A DNA stretch of 64,000 bases from CAIMUS01 sp963708455. Lineage in GTDB: Bacteria > Pseudomonadota > Gammaproteobacteria > Competibacterales > Competibacteraceae. The position numbers and the translations under genes are program-made. Below the pieces are notes generated by a model. The model had not been told where the DNA came from, ran no database searches, and saw nothing but the letters and a program-made list of their open reading frames with translations. Below, piece after piece: positions 10,904 through 19,876 of the stretch (positions within the stretch are counted from its first letter, which is position 1; each line of letters starts with the position of its first letter). The stretch covers positions 372,001 through 436,000 of the forward strand of contig CAVPSQ010000010.1 in assembly GCA_963708455.1 (NCBI GenBank), in the 5' to 3' direction.

Positions 10904-11153
10904 CCACATTGCCGAGCAACAGCAGACCGATAATCCAGACGGCTGCATACCACGGGCGCGGCTCCATGACGGCTATCCAGGCAGCCACGAACACCAGACC
11001 AACCCCCAGATCCAGCAGCGTGACCATTCCCCAGGGATCCGCCAGCAGTCGCTGCAGGCCGGTCAATACGCCAACCTGGTTGCTGGCCACTATGATGCCG
11101 GCCAGCAACAAGCCCAGCAGAATACCGCAAATGACGATAGTCGCCCGTAGCAT
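10812..11153 (-). CDS. DUF1475-like small membrane protein
   Basis: This 113-residue protein starts at 11153 after a good GAAGGAGG ribosome site. It has three hydrophobic segments (ATIVICGILLGLLLAGIIVA; GVGLVFVAAWIAVM; WIIGLLLLGNVVTLVFLLW) and ends with RYARRFADLFL. The pattern resembles DUF1475. It is convergent with and overlaps the 3' end of the DUF2878 gene. A longer start at 11345 would run through the direct repeat at 11202-11313 and is rejected. Confidence 0.65.
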   Translation of the reverse strand: MLRATIVICGILLGLLLAGIIVASNQVGVLTGLQRLLADPWGMVTLLDLGVGLVFVAAWIAVMEPRPWYAAVWIIGLLLLGNVVTLVFLLWRTRYARRFADLFLPSRRNEWPD

Positions 11154-11201
11154 AAAGCCTCCTTCGGCTTGGGCCGGTTTTGTTTCACAGACCATCAAAC
11201 C

Positions 11202-11313
11202 GGTGGGAAGTGCAATCCAGGCGGCGGTATCCCGGTTTTTTGCTGTTCGGTCTGGCCTGGATGCCGGCCCAGGCAGGTGGGAAGTGCAATCCAGGCGGCG
11301 GTATCCCGGTTTT
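11202..11313. repeat. Two direct copies of a 38-bp sequence
   Basis: Two identical 38-bp copies (11202-11239 and 11276-11313), each beginning GGTGGGAAGTGCAATCCAGG, are separated by 36 bp. They lie upstream of the DUF1475 gene and just after the Sel1 gene start-distal end. The spacing resembles a single CRISPR unit, but there are only two copies and no leader or cas genes. It is probably a small local duplication. Confidence 0.7.
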
Positions 11314-11404
11314 CCAGTTTTCCCGGAAGCAACCTCCATGCGCATCGCTATCGAACCGATGGAAAGAAACTGCTGTCTGAGCGCGTGACCCGGTTGGGCA
11401 TCGC

Positions 11405-13442
11405 TTATTTATCGGGCTGCCAGTTGTTGGCCAGTTCCTGTGCCTGGGCCAGTTGTTCCGGCGTCATCTGCTGAGCAAGTTCATTGAGCAGCGCCGTGGC
11501 GTCAGCCACTCCTGCCGAGGCCGCCAGATTGAGCCACATATGCGCCCTGACCTCACTCTTCGGCGCACCACGGCCGTACGCATAGAGGACTCCCAGGCAA
11601 TACTGGGCCAGCGGCAGCCGTTGATTGGCCGCTTGTTGGCACCATTTCAGCGCCTGGCCGTCGTCCCGGGGAACGCCCTCGCCATTCGCGTAGGCCATGC
11701 CCAGCAACAACTGCGCCAGCGGTAGTTGCTGCTCCGCCGCTTTGCGATACCAGATCAACGCCTGCCCGTAATCCTGGGCCACGCCGCGACCCTCGGCATA
11801 CAGGATGCCCAGGTTGAGCTGACCCGCCGGCAATCCCTGCATAGCCGCCTTGCGAAACCAGCGCACGGCTTCCCGGTCGTTCCGGGGCAGGCCTTTGCCG
11901 TTGGCGTACAAGGCGCCGATATTGAACTGTGCCTCGACATTGTCGTTGCTGGCGGCCTGCTGATACCACTGCAACGCCGTCTGCATATCCTGGGTGACGC
12001 CCCGTCCGTCGGCATACATGCCGCCCAGATTCAACTGGGCATCGATATGGCCCTGTTCAGCCGCCTTGCGATACCATTTCACAGCTTCTGCATCATCCTG
12101 GAGCACTCCCAGGCCATTACTATAGCGGGTTGCCAGCCTGAACTGGGCATCGGGATGGCCAGACTCGGCTGCTTTCCGGTACCAGTTCACCGCCTCCTGA
12201 TCGTTTACCGGGACTCCCAGACCCTTGGCGTAAATCTGCGCCAGATTGAATTGCGCCTGGGCATCGCCGTCCGCGGCGGCCTGACGATACCAGTTGATCG
12301 CTTGCCGGGAATTTTTGACGACGCCGACGCCTTGCAGATACATTTCCGCCAGCTTGAGCTGAGCGGCAGGCACACCCTGTTCGGCAGCCAGTTGATACCA
12401 TTTGAGTGCATCCAACGCGCTGGTCTCGCTGCCGCGGCCGCTGAGGTACAGCTCCGCCAGGTTGAACTGCGCCTCGGCATTGCCTTGCTCGGCCGCTTTG
12501 CGATACCAAATGAAGGCTTCCCGCTCGTCTTTGGGCACACCCCGACCCGCGACATACAGCAGACCCAGATTGTTCTGCGCGACCGCCAGTCCCTGTGCGG
12601 CGGCTTTGCGATACCAGAACGCTTGCCTCTTTGTCATCGCGCGGAACGCCGCGACCGCTGGCATAGCGGCTGCCCAGATTGTTCTGGGCCTCGGCATGCC
12701 CCTGCTCGGCCGCCATGCGGTACCATCTGGCCGCTTCGGCATCATTCTGATCCAGGCCGCGACCGGCGGCGTACATCGCTGCCAGATAGAACTGGGCATC
12801 CGCATTATTCAGTTTGGCCGCCTGCAAATACCACTTCGCGGCTTCCCGGTCGTTTTTGGACACACCGCGACCGACGGTGTACATCAAACCCAACTTGAAC
12901 TGCGCTTTGGCGTGATTCTGGTCCGCCGCCGCTCGATACCAGCGAGCCGCTTCCTTGTCATCCTGCGGCATATTCCGGCCTTCAGCATAGCGCTCGGCCA
13001 GCTCGAATTCGGCCTCCACATTGCCTTTCTCGGCCGCTTTCTGTAACCACTTGACCGCTTCTTCCTCGTTCCTGGAGACGCTGCGTCCGGTGGTGATCAT
13101 GACGCCCAGATAGAACTGCGCATCGGCATTGCCCTGCACCGCTGCCTTACGGAACCATTCCATAGCGCGGTCATCGCTTTGCGCTACTCCCTGACCCTGC
13201 AGATACATGATACCCACTTTAGCTTGCGCGCTCGGCGCCCCCTGCTCGGCCCATTTCAGATATTCCTTGAAAGCGGTGACATAGTCGCCGCGCTTATAGG
13301 CGGTTTCCGCCATATTGCTCGACGGTAAGGCGTCGCCATAATGCCAGACGCCTTTTTCATCCTGCCATTTGTTGATGGGAGCCACGTCGGTACCGTTCCC
13401 AACCAGTGGCCAGAGCAGTAGCAGTAACACCGCGAGTTTCAT
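11405..13442 (-). CDS. Sel1-repeat protein with N-terminal DUF4124-like segment, frameshifted
   Basis: The start at 13442 gives a signal peptide (MKLAVLLLLLWPLVGNGTD), then an INKWQDEKGVWHYGD segment of DUF4124 type. More than a dozen Sel1 (TPR-like) repeats follow, such as AQFYLGVMITTGRSV and EAVKWYRKAAEQG. The frame breaks near 12615-12620: removing one base in the GTTCTGG context restores DKEAS-VWYRKAA and the repeats continue to 11405. The full protein is about 678 residues. Sel1 proteins are exported or periplasmic scaffolds for protein-protein contacts; the partner here is unknown. The frameshift is probably an assembly error. Confidence 0.82.
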
Positions 13443-13587
13443 AGATTCGGTTCGATACTCCGGCAGGCGCGAGCCGGCGACTGTTGGCAGGATGATAGCG
13501 ACGAGCCGCTGGGGCTTGGGTGTTGAAAGCAACCGTTAATTTAACGTAAATCACTATACCAGAGCTATTTTGCCTGTTTCAGCGGTC

Positions 13588-14082
13588 TCAGCCGCCATGA
13601 TGCAGCTCCTGTAATGTAATTTTACCTTCCTTGCTGAAGGGAATCCGCAGCAGCGAACTGGCCAGCGCAATGCTGCCGGACAGGTTATAGCGCAGTGCAT
13701 TACCAGTCCCCAGCGTTAGCGTATGGCGGATGAGGCTGCGCAGGTTGGCGCTTACCAGCAGCTCCAGAGGACTGTCCCCCAAGGCCGGTATGGTGGTGGG
13801 CTGCTCGCTGGAACCCTGAGCGAAAGCTTCGTCGTCCAGCCGCAGCACATAGTCCAGGCTTTGGATAGGCAAGGCAAAACTGTTCGGATTGTGGATTTGC
13901 AAGCGCACCCGGAAACGTTGTTCCGTAGCGCCCAGTTGCACCAGTTCCAGCCCCGTCAGACTGACGGCAGGCGGTTGTGGCCGGGTCGTAATGCCGGCAC
14001 AGCCGGCTAGTAGAACGAGCATAAACACGCGCCAGATTCCCCAGCGGATAGGGTGTGGCGGGAGCGCTGTGGATGTTAGCAT
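13588..14082 (-). CDS. LEA type 2 (WHy domain) lipoprotein
   Basis: This 164-residue protein starts at 14082 after AGAGG. It carries a lipoprotein signal with lipobox LLAGC (MLVLLAGCAG). The mature part has the LEA2/WHy pattern VSLTGLELVQ...RVRLQIHNPNSFALPIQSLDY. Such proteins are small periplasmic or outer-membrane-anchored beta-sandwiches linked to stress. It is divergent from the Slp-like lipoprotein at 14114 with only 31 bp between the start codons, so the two may share regulation. Confidence 0.8.
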   Translation of the reverse strand: MLTSTALPPHPIRWGIWRVFMLVLLAGCAGITTRPQPPAVSLTGLELVQLGATEQRFRVRLQIHNPNSFALPIQSLDYVLRLDDEAFAQGSSEQPTTIPALGDSPLELLVSANLRSLIRHTLTLGTGNALRYNLSGSIALASSLLRIPFSKEGKITLQELHHGG

Positions 14083-14113
14083 TAGCGAACCTCTTAATTT
14101 TGGAGGCGACCCA

Positions 14114-14854
14114 GTGAAGACTTGCAAGATCATTGTAGCCTGCTTCGCCTTGCTGGCGGCAGGCTGCGCCGTTGCCCCGTCCACTCCGACCCTGACGAAT
14201 GCCGGTTCCCGGCAGACCAGTGGAGCGGTTCCAGTTACCCCGCCGGCGATCAGTACGGCGCCGCCTGGCAACCTGCAACTCGCCGCCGTAGGGCGTGGCG
14301 CTATGGCGCGAGGCGCCCGGGTGCGCTGGGGCGGCACTATTGTGGCGCTGCGGAACGAACCGGGCTGGACCCGGCTGGAAGTCCTGGAACACGGGCTGGA
14401 CGCTGGAGGTCAGCCCCGCGCCGACAGTCCCTCGGCCGGCCGCTTCATGGTCCGTGCGGCCATTCCCTACGAGCCCCGCATCTACGCCGAGGGCCGGCTG
14501 ATCACCGTCGCCGGGGTGTTGGCGGGCACTGCCGAAAGCAGTGGACCACCGTCCTCCAGCTTGCCACTGGTCGAGGCCAGCAATATCTATCTATGGGGCC
14601 CAAGCGTCGCTCAGGACGACCAGCCGCTGCCGCGCCGGCCACGCCGCGCTTCTACGTGTTGCAGCCTTTCCGAACTGCTGCAGCCTCTGCTCCAGTCCGT
14701 GATCAGCATCGGCGTGGGTTATGGATCCGGCTGGAATCACGGCTACCCTGCGATCGGTTTCGGCTATGCGCCCTATTGGAACAATGACTATTATCCGGGC
14801 TACGGGTGGTTCGGTTCCGGCCTCGGCATTGCCATCGGTTTATCCAGCGATTAA
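14114..14854 (+). CDS. Slp-family outer-membrane lipoprotein
   Basis: I choose the GTG at 14114 because it follows TTTTGGAGG and opens a lipoprotein signal (VKTCKIIVACFALLAAGCAV) with cysteine at residue 18. The middle resembles Slp: VRWGGTIVALRNEPGWTRLEVLEH, RFMVRAAIPYEPRIYAEGR, ITVAGVLAGT. The C-terminus is Gly/Tyr-rich (YGSGWNHGYPAIGFGYAPYW). Slp is a starvation/acid-stress lipoprotein of the outer membrane. It is divergent from the LEA2 lipoprotein. The stop touches an inverted-repeat element at 14854. Confidence 0.82.
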   Translation: MKTCKIIVACFALLAAGCAVAPSTPTLTNAGSRQTSGAVPVTPPAISTAPPGNLQLAAVGRGAMARGARVRWGGTIVALRNEPGWTRLEVLEHGLDAGGQPRADSPSAGRFMVRAAIPYEPRIYAEGRLITVAGVLAGTAESSGPPSSSLPLVEASNIYLWGPSVAQDDQPLPRRPRRASTCCSLSELLQPLLQSVISIGVGYGSGWNHGYPAIGFGYAPYWNNDYYPGYGWFGSGLGIAIGLSSD

Positions 14855-14953
14855 GAGGCTGTACAAAAACTAAAGCCATGATGGTATTAATAAATTTTTC
14901 AAAAAATGCGTCCCCTCCCCCACAATGGGGGAGGGAGTTTTTGTACAGGCTCT
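14854..14953. repeat. 100-bp inverted-repeat element (MITE-like or bidirectional terminator)
   Basis: The ends AGAGGCTGTACAAAAACT (14854) and AGTTTTTGTACAGGCTCT (ending 14953) are inverted copies matching 17 of 18 bases. An internal CCCTCCCCCAC/GTGGGGGAGGG hairpin lies at the right. It sits exactly between two convergent genes. The terminal repeats look like those of a non-autonomous IS derivative, but no family could be assigned by eye. Confidence 0.6.
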
Positions 14954-15365
14954 AAGGATCGGTCGCTGCCGGCGTGGGGCGTTCCAGGGGCTGCACCAGT
15001 TCGATCAGATAGCCATCGGGGTCAGAGAGATAGGCGGTGCGCTGGCCCCACGGCCGGGTAACCGGCGGCGTGACCGGCGCAGCGCCCCGCTTGACCAGTT
15101 CGGTAAAGACGGCGTCCACATGGTCCACTTTGAAGCCCAGTTCGAAACCCGGCGCATGGGCAGCCGGCGTTTCCAACGGCATCCCCAAGGTTTTCGCCAT
15201 GGCGTCGCGGGTATAAAATCCCAGCCGGGTGGCACCGGTCGCGTATTGGGCATAATCCCCGGCCCGGTGCGCCAGGGACAATCCCAACACGTCCGTATAG
15301 AAGTGCACGGTCCGCTCCAGGTCGGCGACGATCAATATCACATAGTCAGGCATAGTAAACTGCAT
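14952..15365 (-). CDS. VOC/glyoxalase-fold protein
   Basis: This 137-residue protein starts at 15365 after GTGGAGATC. It reads MQFTMPDYVILIVADLERTV, then HFYTDVLGLSL, GFELGFKVDHVD and AYLSDPDGYLIELVQP, the two beta-alpha-beta-beta-beta halves of the vicinal oxygen chelate fold. These proteins bind a metal and act as glyoxalases, dioxygenases or resistance proteins. The substrate cannot be told from sequence. An upstream start at 15482 overlaps rnhA and is rejected. Confidence 0.82.
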   Translation of the reverse strand: MQFTMPDYVILIVADLERTVHFYTDVLGLSLAHRAGDYAQYATGATRLGFYTRDAMAKTLGMPLETPAAHAPGFELGFKVDHVDAVFTELVKRGAAPVTPPVTRPWGQRTAYLSDPDGYLIELVQPLERPTPAATDP

Positions 15366-15456
15366 AGCGATCTCCACGTTGGGTTGATGTTGCAGGCCCA
15401 GGCTGCCAACGGCAGAGCTGTATGAACAACCGGGACGCGCTGCTGCATTGCTTGCC

Positions 15457-15906
15457 ATGAACTCCCTGGACGACCGGGTCATTATTTATACCGACGGCGC
15501 CTGTTCCGGCAATCCCGGGCCGGGCGGCTGGGCGGCGGTGTTGCGCTGGCGCGACCAGGAGAAGATACTGTCCGGCGCCGCGCCGGCCACCACCAATAAC
15601 ATGATGGAACTGACCGCCGTGATCCAGGCGCTGGAAGCCTTGAAACGACCCCTGCGGGTCGAACTGTATACCGACAGCCGTTATGTCAAGGATGGGATTA
15701 CCCGCTGGATTCACGCCTGGAAACACAACGGTTGGCGCACCACCGCCCGCCAGCCGGTGAAAAATGCCGACCTGTGGCGCCGGCTGGATGCCGCGACTAC
15801 CCGCCATACCATCAACTGGTGCTGGGTCAAAGGCCACAGCGGCCATCCGGAGAACAGCCGGGTAGACCGCCTGGCGCGGGACGCCATTCGCCGCCTGCGA
15901 GGTTGA
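15457..15906 (+). CDS. rnhA: Ribonuclease HI
   Basis: This 149-residue protein carries all RNase H catalytic carboxylates: IIYTDGACSGNPGPGGWA, NNMMELTAVIQALEAL, ELYTDSRYVKDGI and, near the end, NSRVDRLARDA. It removes RNA from RNA-DNA hybrids. dnaQ starts 6 bp downstream, an arrangement shared by many gammaproteobacteria. The ATG at 15457 is preferred over an upstream TTG at 15448. Confidence 0.95.
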   Translation: MNSLDDRVIIYTDGACSGNPGPGGWAAVLRWRDQEKILSGAAPATTNNMMELTAVIQALEALKRPLRVELYTDSRYVKDGITRWIHAWKHNGWRTTARQPVKNADLWRRLDAATTRHTINWCWVKGHSGHPENSRVDRLARDAIRRLRG

Positions 15907-15912
15907 TGCTCA

Positions 15913-16665
15913 ATGTACCCCCGTCAAATTGTACTGGATACCGAAACCACCGGCCTCGACGCTGCTCAAGGTGATCGCATTATCGAGATCGGCTGCCTCG
16001 AACTCATCAACCGGCACTTGACCGGCCGGCGCTTTCACCACTATCTCAATCCCGACCGTTTCATCGCTGCCGAAGCGGTGCGGGTACATGGCATTACGGC
16101 GGCATTCCTGGCCGACAAGCCGCGCTTTCCCGATATTGCTGAGGCATTGCTGGAGTTTGTCACCGGGGCCGAACTGATTATCCATAACGCACCGTTCAAT
16201 ATCGGTTTTCTGGAGCACGAATTGCGACGAGCCGGTTACCCGCAGGCACGTCTGCGGGAATTATGTCGGGTGGTGGATACCCTGGTCATGGCCCGGCAGC
16301 GCCATCCGGGGCAAAAGAACAGCCTGGACGCCCTGTGCAAACGCTACGCTATTGATAACAGTCAGCGCAGCCTGCATGGCGCGCTGCTGGACGCCACCAT
16401 CCTGACCGATGTCTATCTGAGTATGACGCGCGAGCAGGTGACGCTTGGCCTGGCGGCCGCTGCGCCGGCCGCAGCGCAGCGGCCGCACAGCGGTCAGCGC
16501 CCGCAGGCCCGGCCGTCCCTGGCTGTGCTGCGGGCTGATGCCGCGGAGCGCGCCGCCCATGACCATTATCTGCAACTACTGGACCAGAGCAGCGGCGGGC
16601 AGTGCCAGTGGAAAATATTGCCTGCGACCCCGGCTGTGGTCATACCCATAACCAAAGTCCAGTGA
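15913..16665 (+). CDS. dnaQ: DNA polymerase III epsilon subunit (3'-5' proofreading exonuclease)
   Basis: This 250-residue protein has the DEDDh exonuclease motifs: ExoI QIVLDTETTGLD, ExoII HNAPFNIGFLEHEL, and ExoIII HGALLDATILTDVYL. The C-terminal third includes an Ala/Gln-rich linker and a short tail that would contact the polymerase alpha subunit. It follows rnhA by 6 bp and is probably co-transcribed with it. Confidence 0.94.
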   Translation: MYPRQIVLDTETTGLDAAQGDRIIEIGCLELINRHLTGRRFHHYLNPDRFIAAEAVRVHGITAAFLADKPRFPDIAEALLEFVTGAELIIHNAPFNIGFLEHELRRAGYPQARLRELCRVVDTLVMARQRHPGQKNSLDALCKRYAIDNSQRSLHGALLDATILTDVYLSMTREQVTLGLAAAAPAAAQRPHSGQRPQARPSLAVLRADAAERAAHDHYLQLLDQSSGGQCQWKILPATPAVVIPITKVQ

Positions 16666-16701
16666 CCATCCCATTCCGTTATGTTCAAAAACAGGAGCAC
16701 G

Positions 16702-17502
16702 CTAGCCCAACAGCATCTTAATCCCGATAATTCCCAGAAAACCGGCGAATGCTTTTTTCAAGACATCAGTCGGCAGGGAATGCGCCAGCCGCGCCCCCAG
16801 CGGCGCCGTCAGCATGCTGACGGTGCCGATCCCCAGCAGCGCCGGGCCGTAGATATAGCCGATGCTCCAGGGCGGCAGATCAGGATGACTCCAGCCGTTC
16901 AGCATAAAGCCGAGCGCCCCGCCGAGGGCGATCGGCAGACCGCAGGCGGCGGAGGTCGCCACCGCTTGGTGGATGGTGGTGTTGCACCAGGTCAGAAACG
17001 GCACGGTCAGCGAGCCGCCGCCGATGCCCACGATGGCTGACACCAGCCCGATTACGCCGCCCACGGCCAGCATGACGGCTTGGCCCGGCAGGTTGCGGTG
17101 CGGCGCAGGTTTGAAGCCGAAAACAATCTGCGCCGCCACCGCCAACTCGAAAACACCGAAGATGATCCGCAAGGCGTCGCTGCGCAACGCCCCGGCCAAT
17201 TCGCTGCCCAGCAGCGTGCCGACGAACAGACCCGGCGCCAGGCGCCGGAACACCGGCCATAACACCGCGCCATGACGGTGATGCGCGCGTACCGAGGAAA
17301 TCGAGGTAATGATGATGGTCGCCAGCGAGGTGCCTATGGCCATGTGCATGATCAGGCTGGCTGGCAAGCCGTTCAGGTGGAATATCCAGGCCAGCGCCGG
17401 CACGATGATCAGGCCACCGCCGACACCGAGCAGACCCGCCACAACACCGGTGGCGGCGCCGACCACCATATAGATGAACAGAGAATACAGCATATCGAAC
17501 AT
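16702..17502 (-). CDS. TauE/SafE-family sulfite/anion exporter
   Basis: This 266-residue integral membrane protein has about eight hydrophobic segments and two copies of the family motif: GLLGVGGGLIIVPAL near residue 24 and AIVGIGGGSLTVPFLTW near residue 140. TauE/SafE proteins export sulfite, sulfoacetate or related anions. The substrate is not evident. It is convergent with dnaQ. Confidence 0.88.
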   Translation of the reverse strand: MFDMLYSLFIYMVVGAATGVVAGLLGVGGGLIIVPALAWIFHLNGLPASLIMHMAIGTSLATIIITSISSVRAHHRHGAVLWPVFRRLAPGLFVGTLLGSELAGALRSDALRIIFGVFELAVAAQIVFGFKPAPHRNLPGQAVMLAVGGVIGLVSAIVGIGGGSLTVPFLTWCNTTIHQAVATSAACGLPIALGGALGFMLNGWSHPDLPPWSIGYIYGPALLGIGTVSMLTAPLGARLAHSLPTDVLKKAFAGFLGIIGIKMLLG

Positions 17503-17696
17503 ATGAATTTCTTCTTGTGGCTGTGCAAACGCAGGAAACCGGCCGGCAAAGGCGCTACCATAAGGCCGGTTGTGGTAAGTTTTCTACCCTCAGCGGGCTT
17601 TCCTGATGGTAGCGGGCGGCGGCAACATCCTGCACCGTCGCACCCTGTCTGGAATACCGCGCATAACAATGACCTGTTGACTGGCAAGGCATACCG

Positions 17697-18684
17697 ATGA
17701 AGTTTGCAAATCTCTGTGTACTCGGCGGCTCCGGCTTTGTGGGCGGACATCTGGTGACCCATCTGGCGAACAGCGGCCGCCGTATCAAAATGTTGACGCG
17801 CCACTGCGAACGCCATAAGGCGCTACAAGTGCTGCCGACCGTCAGTGTCGTTGCAGCCGATATCCGCGAGCAGGCTGCGCTCGAAGAAGCAGATTCACGG
17901 CTGCGACGCGGTCATCAATCTGATCGGCATTCTGAACGGCAGCGAGGCCGAATTCCAGGCGCTACACGCCGAACTGCCCCGCCGGGTGGCGGATGCCTGC
18001 CGCAAGACCGGTGTGTCGCGACTGCTGCACATGAGCGCCCTGAACGCCGATCCCAACGGCCCCAGCCGGTATCTACGCAGCAAGGGCCAGGGCCTGCAGG
18101 CAGTGTTGCAGGCTGCAGGCGTGCAGGTCACGGCCTTCTGTCCCTCGGTGATTTTCGGCCCCGACGACAGTTTCATCAACCGCTTCGCCATGTTGCTTAA
18201 GCTTAGCCCGTTCGTACCGCTGGCCTGTCCCACTGCGCGCTTCGCGCCAGTGTACATAGGCGACGTGGTGAGCGCGTTCGCAACGGCGCTGGACGATCCG
18301 GCGACCTACGGCCACCACTATGAGTTGTGCGGTCCGCGCGCCTATACGCTGCAAGAACTGGTGCAATACATCGCTCAGGCGATCGGCCGCAAGCGGCTGA
18401 TCGTGGGACTGCCCGACCGCCTGGCACAACTCCAGGCGCGCCTGCTCCAGCATGTGCCTGGCCAGCCCTTCACCCTGGACAACTATCAATCCATGCAGGT
18501 GGACAGCGTGTGCCGTGCCGACGGTCTGGGCGCATTGGGCATCGCCCCGCATGCCCTCGAACCCTTCATGGAGCGGCATTTCCAATACAAGGATGCGCGG
18601 GCCTACCGCTACAACGCCATGCGCGGACTGCCGGGCGCAACCCGTCCTGAGCCTCAGGGCAAACCCGCCAGGCGCGCCCTCTGA
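17697..18684 (+). CDS. NDUFA9-like atypical SDR / NAD-dependent epimerase family protein, frameshifted
   Basis: The N-terminal Rossmann motif CVLGGSGFVGGHLVTHL (residues 7-23) identifies an extended/atypical SDR. The frame breaks near 17890-17893: removing one base in GCAGATTC joins AALEEA to HGCDAVINLIGIL and the remainder (LLHMSALNADPNGPSRYLRS, AFCPSVIFGPDDSFINRF). This is the complex-I subunit NDUFA9-like family, bacterial members of which bind NAD(P)H with unknown reactions. The indel probably is an assembly error. The last 31 bp overlap the convergent aminopeptidase gene. Confidence 0.82.
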
Positions 18685-19772
18685 CCGGGCACGCAGACGG
18701 CGCCACTCAGCAGCACCTCCAGACAGGCCTCCCGCTCCTGGGGTGGGAGGCGCGCAACGGCTTCAGAGGCCCGATAGAACGCGCTGAAATCCTGACCCGC
18801 TCCGGCCAGCAGCGTTGCAAACGCCGGCGCGTAGCGGGTATAGGCATGCAGCGAGCCCAGCTTGGCGTTATTGAGATCGCTGGTAAACCACTGATCGTAC
18901 CCCGAATAACCGCCCCAGCGCTGCTTGAGTGCCTCATAGCCGGTCTGCATCTCGGTCAGCAGACGTTGCTTTTCGCGGCGTTGATCAGCAGCGCTGCGGG
19001 CGGAGGCGTACATGCGGGCCAGTTCGCCGCGGGTCCCCAGCGCCAGCGCCAGAAATTCCTCGCGCTGGCGGATATAGGTCTCATAGGCCTGCCGTTCCGC
19101 AGCAGCGCCATAGCGCTCCAGCCAGCGGCGGGCGCCGGCCTGGCCGACAGCCGTGGCGAAGGATTCGTTGAACTGGGTGTCGCCCGGAACGAACAGGCGC
19201 TGATGGGCCAGTTCGTGAAACACCAGTTCGGCCAGACGGCCATCGGACCAGCCAATGAAGGTATTCAACAGCGGATCGTTGAACCAGCCCAGCGTGGAAT
19301 AGGCGGGCACATTGCCCAGGTACACGTCATCGCCCCGGGCGCGCAGCCCGGCGCCGAAGCGGTGGGCGGCGGCGGCATCGAAATAACCCCGGTAACCGAC
19401 GCAGCCGACCACCGGGAAACACCATTCCCGTAGTTGCAGGGACAACTCCGGAGCCGCGAATACATTCATCACCACGTAAGGCCGGTGCAGGTCCACATAG
19501 CCGCGGTAACTGCCGTTATCGGGCAACCCCAGTTCGGTGCTGGCGAAAGCCCGCAGCCGTCGAGCGGTTTCCAGCCGCTGGCGCAAGGCAGTCGGGGTAG
19601 CGGGGTCCGCCAGCACCTCATCCACCGGCCGCTGCTGCCGCCATAATTGCCACTGGCCGGCCACCGCCTGGCCGTAGTAATCCAGATTGGAGCAGGCCGA
19701 CAGTAAACCCAGGGCGAACAGCGCCGCCAGCCAGCGCCGGCGCCGGACAGGAGTGAACTTTATATTGAACAT
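18654..19772 (-). CDS. Putative lipoprotein aminopeptidase (Aminopep/DUF2265 family)
   Basis: This 372-residue protein starts at 19772. It has a lipoprotein signal (RRRWLAALFALGLLSACSN, Cys near residue 24), the family segment YYGQAVAGQWQL, then VPAYSTLGWFNDPLLN and the metallopeptidase motif FHELAHQRLF with NESFA as the third-ligand region. It is a membrane-anchored zinc peptidase; its substrate is unknown. It lies divergent from cca and convergent with the NDUFA9-like gene. Confidence 0.85.
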   Translation of the reverse strand: MFNIKFTPVRRRRWLAALFALGLLSACSNLDYYGQAVAGQWQLWRQQRPVDEVLADPATPTALRQRLETARRLRAFASTELGLPDNGSYRGYVDLHRPYVVMNVFAAPELSLQLREWCFPVVGCVGYRGYFDAAAAHRFGAGLRARGDDVYLGNVPAYSTLGWFNDPLLNTFIGWSDGRLAELVFHELAHQRLFVPGDTQFNESFATAVGQAGARRWLERYGAAAERQAYETYIRQREEFLALALGTRGELARMYASARSAADQRREKQRLLTEMQTGYEALKQRWGGYSGYDQWFTSDLNNAKLGSLHAYTRYAPAFATLLAGAGQDFSAFYRASEAVARLPPQEREACLEVLLSGAVCVPGQRARLAGLP

Positions 19773-19876
19773 GGCATCACGCAATAGGTGATTGGAACGG
19801 CGCCAACCAGTATGCAACTTGCAATAGCAACCCTTATCGACGCAGATCAAGCATTTTATTGCCCCCTGGGACGGCT

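Noticed and set aside
11202..11313. Two-copy repeat as a mini-CRISPR
   Set aside because: Only two copies, one spacer-like gap, no leader and no similarity to the array at 41867.
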